Assembly: GCF_000017185.1 (NCBI RefSeq)
Contig: NC_009635.1
Span: forward strand, 436,563-500,562
Direction: 5' to 3'
DNA: 64,000 nt
Origin: Methanococcus aeolicus Nankai-3
GTDB lineage: Archaea; AGJL01; Methanococci; Methanococcales; Methanococcaceae
Part shown: positions 28,495-37,186 of the stretch, piece after piece
Position numbering within the stretch: the stretch's first letter is position 1
Layout of the letters: every line of letters starts with the position of its first letter
Program-made: the position numbers and the translations under genes
The notes under the pieces: model-generated
Told to the model about the DNA's origin: nothing
Database searches by the model: none
Seen by the model: only the letters and a program-made list of their open reading frames with translations

Positions 28495-30399
28495 TTAATC
28501 TTTAATATTCCAATCTATATCTAATAATTTACTATATTCACTCATTGCTCTTTTTACATATTCGTCAATATATTTATCCCTATCTTCTTTAAACAATTTA
28601 CTCCATTTTTCGTCTCCAAATTCTTCCGCACCAAGTGCTATTATGTCTTTAACTCTATTACTTTCTATTTTATGAGGATTTGGACATATTTTTTTATTGT
28701 ATTCATATATATCTTTAATTAAATTTCGAGTATTTTCCTCTAAATCAAAATCAATACCCATAATTTCATTTACTAAATCTTTAATTACTGGATTTATCCA
28801 TACTCTATGGAATCTACAAATACCTAAATTTTCAAGGGTTGCCTCCTCCAAAGTTCTTGCAACACTTAATTGAGATAATTTTTCAGGTTCAAAAAATACT
28901 CCATATTTATAATGGGTTAAATATTTTCCTTGAATAAGATAGGGCATAAAATTACCAATAGCCCAATACAGCGTTGGAGCCATTTCCCCACTTTTTCCAA
29001 ATGGGACATAAACGGCATAATCTTCGAATTTTTCCCCTTCTTTTAACCTATCTTTAAATTTATCGTTAAATATTTGAGATGCCTTTCTTTTACCCAATGC
29101 AAGTATTTTTCCTATTTCATTTTTTTCAAATGCTATTATATTTACTAATTCCACAGCCTGGGAACTGTTGTAGTTTGAATTATTTAGCATATCTTCCTCA
29201 GTTTTAAAATCCGAAGGGCTAAATTTGGGCTTGTTTATTCCAACTTCCTCTGGTTTTAATAGCCCAATATCCAATAACTCAAATACCCATGAGAGGAGCT
29301 CCCCCATTTCAATGGCATCATACCCCATAGCATCTATACGATGCACAACTTTATCTGTGGCATGTATATCAAATACCCCTATTTGGGGACCATTTGCACT
29401 ATATGGTTCATAATCCACTTTTAAACCATCTAACCTATATTTTTTACATAATACAGGACATGGCTCCCCGCAATTTGTCCATTTTTTAGGATTTGTTGAT
29501 TCTTCGTTGAATTTTCCGACAAAATATGTTAATAATCTTTTATGTAATTCGGTTCTTTCTTCTTTGCCCATATAAATCATTTTCCAATTAAACATTGGTG
29601 CTTTATCCTTTAATGATACATAATTACAGCCAAAAGTCCCCCCTGTGTTTATTTCTTTATCAAATCGATATTTTTTAGTGCCTTCGATTATTACCTTTGT
29701 GAGTGGCTTTTCATAATATTCTTCCACTATTGCCTTTAATTTACTTTTTAGCTCTTTTTCTTCTTTATTTGATGAATTATTTTTATCCCCACAATATACA
29801 ACCCCTAATATGTTATGTGCTCGATATAATGCAGAACCTATACCGCCTCTTGCTGCCCAGTCCTCAGAACCTTCAACAAATTTTCCGTTTCTCACTGTTT
29901 GAGATAATACTGCACCCATATTTGAGTTAATTGAGGACGGACCTACAATTAATGCCCTATAATTTTTATCTTTGAATTTGTCCAATATGTAGTTATTTAA
30001 ATCGTAAATATTTGTATAGTTTTTTACATAATCCTCCATATCAATATAATCTATTTCTATGGCATTATTTTCCCCATTTATTACCAATAAACTTGGTTTT
30101 TCACATTTTCCAATTATGCCCACATTTTTTAATCCTGTATCTTTAAATTGATATCCTGCTCCGCCCATTGCTGAAAAATGAAATGATTCCCACAATGGAG
30201 ATTTAAATGAAAATATTAGTCTATTGCCCCCAATTATTGGAAGAACCCCTCTGCCGAAACAAAAAACATTGTTTTCGTCGTATGGATGTAGTTCATATGT
30301 TTTGTATTTTTTGTGGAGCTCCATGCCCCAATTTAATGGAAAATATGTCCCATCTATATTTTCATAATTTTTTTCTGAAACATTTATTATAATATTCAA
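28495..30399 (-). CDS. Aldehyde ferredoxin oxidoreductase family protein (tungsten enzyme)
   Basis: The protein has the AOR layout: an N-terminal tungstopterin-binding domain (FCFGRGVLPIIGGNRLIFSFKSP, HFSAMGGAGYQFKDTG), a middle part with the cluster cysteines NCGEPCPVLCKK, DYEPYSANGPQIGVFD, and the fourth cysteine candidate in LGICRFHRVW. It oxidises aldehydes to acids with ferredoxin using a tungsten or molybdenum pterin. TTG 30399 is preferred because GGGTGGT lies just before it; a GTG at 30408 is the alternative. A tungstate transporter and moaE elsewhere in the window fit metal-cofactor supply. Confidence 0.9.
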   Translation of the reverse strand: MNIIINVSEKNYENIDGTYFPLNWGMELHKKYKTYELHPYDENNVFCFGRGVLPIIGGNRLIFSFKSPLWESFHFSAMGGAGYQFKDTGLKNVGIIGKCEKPSLLVINGENNAIEIDYIDMEDYVKNYTNIYDLNNYILDKFKDKNYRALIVGPSSINSNMGAVLSQTVRNGKFVEGSEDWAARGGIGSALYRAHNILGVVYCGDKNNSSNKEEKELKSKLKAIVEEYYEKPLTKVIIEGTKKYRFDKEINTGGTFGCNYVSLKDKAPMFNWKMIYMGKEERTELHKRLLTYFVGKFNEESTNPKKWTNCGEPCPVLCKKYRLDGLKVDYEPYSANGPQIGVFDIHATDKVVHRIDAMGYDAIEMGELLSWVFELLDIGLLKPEEVGINKPKFSPSDFKTEEDMLNNSNYNSSQAVELVNIIAFEKNEIGKILALGKRKASQIFNDKFKDRLKEGEKFEDYAVYVPFGKSGEMAPTLYWAIGNFMPYLIQGKYLTHYKYGVFFEPEKLSQLSVARTLEEATLENLGICRFHRVWINPVIKDLVNEIMGIDFDLEENTRNLIKDIYEYNKKICPNPHKIESNRVKDIIALGAEEFGDEKWSKLFKEDRDKYIDEYVKRAMSEYSKLLDIDWNIKD

Positions 30400-30468
30400 A
30401 TATACCACCCATTCATTACTATATCTATTTATTATGTATATATATTATTAACAATATAAATATGCCCA

Positions 30469-30527
30469 TATAGTATGTTCAAAAAGTTTGTTCCTTAATA
30501 TCCTACAATGTTCCTGAACATACTATA
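30469..30527. repeat. Inverted-repeat element ATAGTATGTTCA ... TGAACATACTAT
   Basis: A perfect 12-base inverted repeat bounds a 35-base centre. It lies between the divergent aldehyde ferredoxin oxidoreductase and AI-2E-type genes and resembles the element at 28421-28494. It could be a mobile relic or a shared operator; placement upstream of both genes leaves either open. Confidence 0.5.
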
Positions 30528-30546
30528 AATTTGATGGGTGCAATTT

Positions 30547-31728
30547 ATGAATAATAACGAATTTCGACTATTGTTTAAGCTTTTTGTTTCATTGGTATCA
30601 TTATCTCTTATTTATACAGTATTTCCGTATTTAGATGTTTTAGCCTTATCCTGTGCATTGGCATATATGTCAAAACCAGTGTATGATAAATTAAAACCAA
30701 AATTTGGGAGCTCCATATCTTCAATGATGTGTTTATTGTTTGTCATAGTGCCAATGGTGATTATTGGATTTATTATATTATATCAAATATTGGAGTTCTT
30801 ACAGTTTTTAAATCTAAATCAATTAGATATACAAAATTTAAATTTAATATCTTTGATAAATTATAAATTAAATTATTTATCCAATATTTTGGGATATAAT
30901 ATACCCATAAAATTGGAAGAAGAAAAATTATCTCAATATATTTCATTAATATTGTCCTATTTGGAACCCCACATATCCACAGCAGTATCTGGATTACTAT
31001 TATTGCCTGAAATAGCTATAAAGCTCATAATGGGAGTGTTTATAACATTTTACTTTTTAAAAGATGGATACCATATAAAAAATATTGTATTGGACAATAT
31101 TCCAACAGAATACCAGTTGAAAACTCAATTGTATTTAAAATATCTAAATGAATCCTATCAAAATTTATTTACTGGAACTGCATTAACCTCCGTCGCCATA
31201 GTTATTATATCATTTATTGGATATTTTATATTTGGAGTTCAAAATGCTTTATTATTATCCGTGCTTACTGGGATTTTTGCACTGTTGCCCATTGTTGGAG
31301 GATGGGGAGTATATATTCCACTTTCATTATATTATTTAATAATAGGAGATTTCGTTACAGCAATTGGAATATTTATATTTGGGTGGGTATTTTTATCCCT
31401 TGCTCCTGATTTTGTGATAAGACCCCATATAGTAAAAAAAGAAAGCGATGTTCATCCTGTGGTGGTGTTATTGGCATTTTTGGTTGCCCCTTTGACATTG
31501 GGAATTGCAGGATTTGCCATAGGGCCAATATTATTTGGAGCATTTGATGCATTATTTAAAGTAAAATCTAAAATAAAATATGTTGAAAATGAAAAAATAA
31601 AGGAGAATAATGCGAGTAATGAGAATGATATAAGCAATATAAGCGATGAGAATAATAGTAAATATGATAATAATAACAAAATAGAAGATAACAGCCAAAA
31701 TGGAAATAATAAAGATAGTAAAAATTAA
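30547..31728 (+). CDS. AI-2E family (UPF0118) membrane transporter
   Basis: The protein has about eight hydrophobic segments and the family's motif region LALSCALAYMSKPVYDKL near the start, with GIFALLPIVGGWGVYIPLSLYYLIIGDF and LAPDFVIRPHIVKKESDVHPVVVLLAFLVAPLTLGIAGFAIGPI near the end. Members are proposed exporters of small molecules or ion antiporters. The last 50 residues form a low-complexity N, D, S and K tail after the final helix. ATG 30547 follows GGGTG; the GTG at 30538 is less likely. Confidence 0.87.
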   Translation: MNNNEFRLLFKLFVSLVSLSLIYTVFPYLDVLALSCALAYMSKPVYDKLKPKFGSSISSMMCLLFVIVPMVIIGFIILYQILEFLQFLNLNQLDIQNLNLISLINYKLNYLSNILGYNIPIKLEEEKLSQYISLILSYLEPHISTAVSGLLLLPEIAIKLIMGVFITFYFLKDGYHIKNIVLDNIPTEYQLKTQLYLKYLNESYQNLFTGTALTSVAIVIISFIGYFIFGVQNALLLSVLTGIFALLPIVGGWGVYIPLSLYYLIIGDFVTAIGIFIFGWVFLSLAPDFVIRPHIVKKESDVHPVVVLLAFLVAPLTLGIAGFAIGPILFGAFDALFKVKSKIKYVENEKIKENNASNENDISNISDENNSKYDNNNKIEDNSQNGNNKDSKN

Positions 31729-31749
31729 AAAGAATAATACAATAATATT

Positions 31750-31870
31750 AGTGTGGTTCATATTACATATTCTTTAAATATCAACATATAATTTTATGAC
31801 AAATATATCTATCCATATAATAAATAAAACTTTAAAATTTAATATATTATGAATAATTTGACCCACCCTA
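31750..31870 (+). repeat. Inverted-repeat element, copy 1 (left flank of toxin cassette)
   Basis: About 121 bases bounded by AGTGTGGTTCATATTA and AATTTGACCCACCCT, which are near-inverted copies. The first 75 bases match the element at 34100 with one visible mismatch, and a further stretch is similar. It has no coding capacity and looks like a MITE. Confidence 0.65.
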
Positions 31871-32028
31871 TTATTATAATTCTATTTAATTTTTAATCCC
31901 TTAGAAAAATATATATACTAAAAATATATATATATATATATATATATGTGGGTAAATACCTATCTAATATTAATATTTAAATATCGCATAAATAACCTAC
32001 ACTACACATATATACTTTTTAAAATTTA
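31871..32028. repeat. AT dinucleotide tract in cassette leader
   Basis: The gap between the repeat and the toxin-like gene includes an uninterrupted (TA)n run of about 24 bases near 31925-31948 and a TATA-like stretch near 32008. It probably contains the promoter of the cassette, but no distinct operator is visible. Confidence 0.4.
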
Positions 32029-32044
32029 GGAGGTGAATTCAACG

Positions 32045-33475
32045 ATGTTGAGAAAATCTTTTACTATTTTATTGGCAATTCTTCTTTTAGCATCTCCAGT
32101 TAGTGCATTTTTTTCTTTCGATTTTTCAATATCTCAAAGTAGTGCAATTACAGGAGCTACAATTGCGACAGAGGCAATTGCAGATACGATGGTTAGTAAT
32201 TACATAGATGAAAACCACCCAGAATATTCAGGTGCATATACTGCTGTTTCTTTGATATTTGACCCTATGGGAAAGATAGTTGGTAAATTATCTTCAAATG
32301 GAGTAAAATATGCTAATAAATTATATGAATATTCCAAGAAGGCAGATAATGGAAAAAATATTGTAAATTCTGATGATTTAAATAAAATATTTGACAAAGA
32401 CATAATTGAAGAGTTCGCAAAGAAAGAAAGCAAAGGATATAGTCCAAAGACAGTTGCAGGTAATGCTGTTAATCTCTTAGACGAAGGAGTTGAACCAGAG
32501 AATATTAACAAACTGTTTAAAGATGCAGTTAAAAATGATAAAAAACTCGGTTGGATAGATAACAGAATATCTAAACTCAAAGATAAAGGAGTAGAAATAA
32601 AAACAACAAACAACATCATCAAAAACAGTGATAAACCAAATAATGCTCTTAAAAAAGCAGTAGATGAAACTAATAAATTATCTAAGATGGGAATATCCAA
32701 AAGTTCCATCTCTAAAATAACTAAAAATGCTAACAATATAGATGATTTAACAAAGCAAAGAAAAGTTATTGGAGATTTAAAAAGAAGAAAGATTAGTAAA
32801 GAAGCCATAAATAAACTAATAGAAAATGGTTATGATTTAGAAAAATCAAGAGATGTGATTAAAGAGTTAAGAAATAAAGGAATAAAAACTAAGACAATAA
32901 ATAAACTAATAGAAAATGGTTATGATGTAACAAAATTCAATAAAGAATTTAAAGCTATAACTAACTCAGACCCTAAACTAATGAAAAAATTGGCAAAATA
33001 CATCAATAGCTGGGATATTAAAAGAATTAATCCATTAGATGTTTCAGGAGGAAGCCAGAAATTGGTTAAAGTGTTTAATGCCAGAGGAATCAGGACAATT
33101 GTTAAAGATAAAGATACGGGAGAAATTAGGGGGGAAGTAAATAATTTTGCTGTGCTTAAAGTAGGAAATGATAAATTTGGCTTAAAACATATTATTAATA
33201 GACATGAGGCAGATTTTAAAAAAATATTTAATATTAAAGAAGATGATGAGATAATCAAAAAAATAAAAGAAACTCTTGAAAGTCCAAGTGATAAACCGAA
33301 ATATGGGCTTAACCCAAAAATTGGAAAGTATGGAAAATATGAATACCATATATATAAAAAGTTTGGTGATAATCAATATCTACTTATAGCTCTCGATGAT
33401 TCTGGAAGTATAACTACTGCAATCCCTACAACTAAATATTCTAAAGTAGAAACTTTTATGGATGGTTTGGAATAA
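32045..33475 (+). CDS. Secreted toxin-like protein with C-terminal BECR-type nuclease-like domain
   Basis: A classical signal peptide (RKSFTILLAILLLASPVSA) begins the 476-residue protein. Residues 25-360 are helical and lysine-rich, with internal repeats; the 10-residue unit INKLIENGYD occurs twice from an identical 30-base stretch near 32810 and 32902. The last 110 residues are distinct: KFGLKHIINRHEADF, a charged helix, then GKYEYHIYKKFGDNQYLLIALDDSGSITTAIPTTKY. The HIxxRH start and the ITTAxPT end resemble the PBECR/Barnase-EndoU-ColicinD-RelE fold of polymorphic toxins, so H, R, H and T are candidate catalytic residues. ATG 32045 has a perfect GGAGGTGA site. A nuclease activity is inferred, not shown. 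The downstream gene may be its immunity partner. Confidence 0.72.
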   Translation: MLRKSFTILLAILLLASPVSAFFSFDFSISQSSAITGATIATEAIADTMVSNYIDENHPEYSGAYTAVSLIFDPMGKIVGKLSSNGVKYANKLYEYSKKADNGKNIVNSDDLNKIFDKDIIEEFAKKESKGYSPKTVAGNAVNLLDEGVEPENINKLFKDAVKNDKKLGWIDNRISKLKDKGVEIKTTNNIIKNSDKPNNALKKAVDETNKLSKMGISKSSISKITKNANNIDDLTKQRKVIGDLKRRKISKEAINKLIENGYDLEKSRDVIKELRNKGIKTKTINKLIENGYDVTKFNKEFKAITNSDPKLMKKLAKYINSWDIKRINPLDVSGGSQKLVKVFNARGIRTIVKDKDTGEIRGEVNNFAVLKVGNDKFGLKHIINRHEADFKKIFNIKEDDEIIKKIKETLESPSDKPKYGLNPKIGKYGKYEYHIYKKFGDNQYLLIALDDSGSITTAIPTTKYSKVETFMDGLE

Positions 33476-33521
33476 ATTAAAAAATAATGAAATTTTTTAC
33501 ATTTAATTTTTTGGTGAAATT

Positions 33522-34052
33522 GTGGCAATAAACAAATGTTTGATTTTGGAAGTATATCCCTATGAATACGAATTGGGAGCAATACATAGTGGAGATATAG
33601 TATTTAAAGTTAAGGATATAGACTTAGAACTTGTGGGATTTAGCATAGATATAGATTTAATAAAATATGCTATGCAAAACATTGGAAAATACATTGAAAT
33701 GGACATATCAATAGATATCTCTAAAGGCATGAAGAAAATCGATGAAAAGAAAAAAACTATCGAACTATTAAAAAAAGAACCAAGACAGTCTAAATTTATG
33801 CCCTCTGATTGTGAATATGGAATTATTGGGAAAATTGTCTCAATGATATATTTAGACTTATCTAACGGAAATAAGGAATATTATAGTAGGATTGACTGTG
33901 GATGTTTAGTGGATTATCCGCTTTCTAAATCAGAAATAATGAAATTTGAAACTGGAGAATACAAAATAGGTGATTATGTAATGGTTGAATTAACAAAATT
34001 TGATGTTAATTTACCAAATATGTATGACTATAAAATTGTTGTCTATAAATAA
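33522..34052 (+). CDS. Small cytosolic protein, candidate immunity partner
   Basis: The 176-residue acidic-to-neutral protein has no signal peptide or membrane segment and no family I recognise. It appears beta-rich in both halves (CLILEVYPYEYELGAIHSGDIVFKV; EYKIGDYVMVELTKFDVN), with two nearby cysteines in RIDCGCLVDYPL. It starts at GTG 33522 behind GGTGAAATT, 46 bases after the toxin-like gene. The position directly after a secreted toxin-like gene, within the same repeat-bounded segment, suggests an immunity protein. This is inference from context only. Confidence 0.65.
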   Translation: MAINKCLILEVYPYEYELGAIHSGDIVFKVKDIDLELVGFSIDIDLIKYAMQNIGKYIEMDISIDISKGMKKIDEKKKTIELLKKEPRQSKFMPSDCEYGIIGKIVSMIYLDLSNGNKEYYSRIDCGCLVDYPLSKSEIMKFETGEYKIGDYVMVELTKFDVNLPNMYDYKIVVYK

Positions 34053-34099
34053 TACTTCATAGCAGGTCAAAATATATAACCTATACTAAATATAATATC

Positions 34100-34358
34100 A
34101 GTGTGGGTCATATTACATATTCTTTAAATATCAACATATAATTTTATGACAAATATATCTATCCATATATAAATGAAATTTTAAAATTTATAGTGTCCGA
34201 CATAATAAACTTAACTAATATATGTTTATAACTCATCGTTATCCCTATTTATTGTGTAGAAAGCATAAGTATCCATCCAAGTTTTATAGAATATAATTTA
34301 ATAGTTAATAAAGTTCCGTATTCAACTATAATTTAGTATGGATATTTGACCTACCCTA
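34100..34358 (+). repeat. Inverted-repeat element, copy 2 (right flank of toxin cassette)
   Basis: About 259 bases bounded by AGTGTGGGTCATATTA and TATTTGACCTACCCTA. The left 75 bases are nearly identical to copy 1 in the same orientation, after which it carries about 140 extra bases. This accounts for most of the 400-base gap before mfnD; nothing coding is seen there. Confidence 0.65.
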
Positions 34359-34456
34359 GAATAATACAATAATAGTAAATACAATAATAATTATGATTAA
34401 TAATTAAAATAATTAGAAAATAGAAATAAATAAAAAAATAAGCATATAATTAAATA

Positions 34457-35392
34457 TTATTCGGTATCTCCGCAATTTAAAATTTCATTATTTACTATAA
34501 ATTTTTTTCCTTTTTTAACTGTATATTTTAACCTATTTTTTAAAGCATTATTTACTAAAAGAGTAGATAACGAAGGATTAGTATCTATACCAATAATTGA
34601 AGTTGTAATTCTTGGATTTATTTCTAAAATATATATGTTTTCATTATTTATGATTACATCTACACCAACATATCCGTTAAATCCACCGATTGTTTGAATT
34701 GCTTTTTTGCACTGGTTTATTATTTCTTCTTTTAGTGGGTGGTCAATATTTGTCTCCCCTCCACAATAGCATTCTTTAATATATTGTTTATTTAAACATA
34801 ATGGATATATGGAATGTTCTCCAACGATAAAACTAACAGAATAACTTTCCCCTTCAATAAATTCTTGGATTATGCTATTATTATTTATTACCTGTCGTTC
34901 CCCTCCACAACCATCTATTTCCTTAACTATATATTTATCGGGTTGTAATGTTTTTGGTGTTTTTACTGAATCCTTTATTTTTAAGTAAGTTAAATATTTA
35001 TCTCCTGCTATTTCAACAGCTTTTGATGGAGCTCCTAAATTTATAGTATTTGAACTTTCCAATAATTTTGTTAAATCATATAAAATATTATCACATTCTG
35101 GGGCAATAATTAAACCATATTTTAAATTTGTGGTTGGTGAGTTGAGGAGCTCCTTAATTTTTAACTTATAATTTTGTCCTTCCTCTAATGCAATAATATT
35201 TAAATTTTTTTCCTGTTTGTAATTTTCCATTATTGTATCATAATATTTTATATCTACAATAGACAATACAGAATAGCCCTGTTTTAAAAAATCCTTTAAA
35301 AGTCTATCGAACATTAAACGCCCTTCTTCCAATATATTTTTATCTACAATTTCACCGCTACCTAGGGCATATTCAAAAAAATATATATCCAT
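34457..35392 (-). CDS. mfnD: Tyramine-L-glutamate ligase (methanofuran biosynthesis)
   Basis: This ATP-grasp enzyme joins tyramine to glutamate in methanofuran synthesis. Features matching MfnD are the N-terminus MDIYFFEYALGSG, EEGRLMFDRLLKDF, the IIAPECDNILYDLTKLLE segment, KTPKTLQPDKYIVKEIDGCGGE, IQEFIEGESYSVSFIVG, GYVGVDVIINNENIYILEINPRITTS. ATG 35392 with its GGTGAAATT site gives that N-terminus; upstream frame is non-coding. The identification rests on remembered similarity to the methanococcal enzyme and ATP-grasp motifs. Confidence 0.82.
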   Translation of the reverse strand: MDIYFFEYALGSGEIVDKNILEEGRLMFDRLLKDFLKQGYSVLSIVDIKYYDTIMENYKQEKNLNIIALEEGQNYKLKIKELLNSPTTNLKYGLIIAPECDNILYDLTKLLESSNTINLGAPSKAVEIAGDKYLTYLKIKDSVKTPKTLQPDKYIVKEIDGCGGERQVINNNSIIQEFIEGESYSVSFIVGEHSIYPLCLNKQYIKECYCGGETNIDHPLKEEIINQCKKAIQTIGGFNGYVGVDVIINNENIYILEINPRITTSIIGIDTNPSLSTLLVNNALKNRLKYTVKKGKKFIVNNEILNCGDTE

Positions 35393-35452
35393 AATTTCAC
35401 CATTATTAAAATAGTTATAGTTCGTTCGGGAAAAATATAATAAAGAAATAAA

Positions 35453-35574
35453 TATAGTCAATCTTCGAACTGTTTCACCCTATATTTTGTAAATAGGACT
35501 GTGTTATATTACTTCGTCTTATCGCACTTAATTATTTGGGACAATAAAGGGACAGTTTTTGAAGATTAACTATA
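35453..35574. repeat. MITE-like element, family TATAGTCAATCTTC
   Basis: The 122-base element begins TATAGTCAATCTTCGAAC and ends GGGACAGTTTTTGAAG then ATTAACTATA, so the ends are near-perfect inverted repeats of 14 bases. Related copies lie at 23103, 25883, 42852 and a solo end at 19558. It has no coding potential and occupies the gap between mfnD and moaE. Confidence 0.7.
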
Positions 35575-35612
35575 ATTACAAAAAATAAAATATTAATAAT
35601 AAAATATATTTA

Positions 35613-35972
35613 TTAATGATATCTTTTAATTTCATCAATAATATATCTGCAAGCCAAAAATGCTTCATCTCTGTGCTTTGTAAATACGGTAATGGAAGAC
35701 ACTAAGTCTCCAACTTTTAAAATTCCTTTGTTATGGTAAACTATGGCATCCAGTAACCCAAATTTTTCGATTGCTTTTTGTCTTATTTCCTCAATTATAT
35801 CATAGTCAATTTTACTTAAATCCATACTCTCCGCAGGAGTTTTTTTTCCTTCTTTAAAATGGTAGTCCCTAACAAATCCACTTAATGAAACAAAACATCC
35901 CATTTTTCCATTGTATTCTTTTTTTAATTTTTCCAATTCTTTTTCAAACTCTTCATGGTTTTGATATATCAT
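35613..35972 (-). CDS. moaE: Molybdopterin synthase catalytic subunit (MoaE), short
   Basis: MoaE transfers sulfur to precursor Z to make molybdopterin. The family segments GCFVSLSGFVRDYH, SMDLSKIDYDIIEEIRQKAIEKFGL, VYHNKGILKVGD and RDEAFLACRYIIDEIKRYH are present. The protein stops just after the DEIK lysine, so the usual C-terminal extension with a second active-site lysine (the K-x-x-x-P-x-W-K-type segment) is missing. A MITE lies 40 bases beyond the stop. ATG 35972 has a GAGGGAT site. It may still function or may be slightly truncated. Confidence 0.85.
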   Translation of the reverse strand: MIYQNHEEFEKELEKLKKEYNGKMGCFVSLSGFVRDYHFKEGKKTPAESMDLSKIDYDIIEEIRQKAIEKFGLLDAIVYHNKGILKVGDLVSSITVFTKHRDEAFLACRYIIDEIKRYH

Positions 35973-36093
35973 ATTATCCCTCATTTTATTCTTATATATG
36001 TATATGTTTATTGTGGTGTAGACTGTATTAAATACCTGTTTTTTTAAGTATATATACTTTATTGATATATTTCGCTTTTACCATATATATTTA

Positions 36094-36930
36094 TTATAAT
36101 ATATCAATTATTGCATTTTTCATAATATTTATATCGGGTTTTACACCAGTCCATATTTCAAAAGATTTTGCACCTTGATAAATTAACATACCAAGCCCAT
36201 TTATTGTGGCGCAACCTTTTTCCTTTGCCTCTTTTAAAAATAGCGTTTCTTTTGGATTGTATATTAAATCCATTACAACTGCATCTTTTTTGATATTTTG
36301 CATGCTTATTGGTGGTTTATTATCGACATTAGGATACATTCCCAAAGAAGTTGTATTTATTATAATATCAAAATTTGCCATGTTGTAATTGTGATTTAAT
36401 CCCCCATAATATACGGCATTATTTAATTTATTGGACAAATCATTTGCTATTATTTCTGCTTTTTCAACTGTCCTATTTATTATGGTCAAATTATTGTTTT
36501 TGGCTAATTCGCAACACACTGCACGAGAAGAACCTCCTGCTCCAATTACTAAAATATTATAATCTTTTACTTCCCCTATTATTTCTTCAATTGATAGCCG
36601 GGCCCCTATTCCGTCCGTATTATATCCTATTGCTTTATTATTTTCTATTTTTACAGTATTTACAGCACCAATTAATTTTGCATCGTTGTCAATTTTATCA
36701 AGATATTTCATTATTTCTATTTTATGGGGTATTGTGATGTTAAACCCTTTCCAGCCTATGGCTTTTGCACCATTAACCACATCTTTTAAATTTTCTGATT
36801 CTACATCAAAAGCCAAATATACATAATTTAAATCTTTATCTTTTATGGCTTCATTATGCATTGTTGGAGATAACGAATGTTCCACGGGATGTCCAATAAG
36901 TCCTAATAGTTTTGTTTTTGAGTTTATCAT
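36094..36930 (-). CDS. aroE: Shikimate dehydrogenase
   Basis: AroE reduces 3-dehydroshikimate to shikimate with NADPH. Motifs are GLIGHPVEHSLSPTMHNEAI (shikimate site), GFNITIPHKIEIMKYLD with catalytic lysine, GAVNTVK, GYNTDGIGA, the NADP loop LVIGAGGSSRAVCCEL and INTTSLGMYPN, and GLGMLIYQGAKSFEIWTG at the end. The 278-residue length is standard. The start has a GGAAGGCAT leader. Neighbours are functionally unrelated. Confidence 0.96.
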   Translation of the reverse strand: MINSKTKLLGLIGHPVEHSLSPTMHNEAIKDKDLNYVYLAFDVESENLKDVVNGAKAIGWKGFNITIPHKIEIMKYLDKIDNDAKLIGAVNTVKIENNKAIGYNTDGIGARLSIEEIIGEVKDYNILVIGAGGSSRAVCCELAKNNNLTIINRTVEKAEIIANDLSNKLNNAVYYGGLNHNYNMANFDIIINTTSLGMYPNVDNKPPISMQNIKKDAVVMDLIYNPKETLFLKEAKEKGCATINGLGMLIYQGAKSFEIWTGVKPDINIMKNAIIDIL

Positions 36931-37186
36931 TATTATGCCTTCCTTTCTTTTTATCTATATTATTAGGTTATATTTTTATTATATATATTATATAATACGC
37001 CATATTAGGATAAATCAATTTTACCACATATATAATATATTGTTTCCCAAACACATTCTAATATTAGAACAATATACGATATATGATATACGATATACAC
37101 ACATAAAGAATAAAATCATTATTGTTATATAATTTATTTTTATATTTTATTATATTTTTATTCTTTATATTTATTTATGTGATTAA

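Noticed and set aside
32200-32808. Minus-strand open frame of 202 codons inside the toxin-like gene
   Set aside because: Antisense of a Lys/Asn-rich helical region; hydrophobic Leu/Ser composition is an artefact of that.
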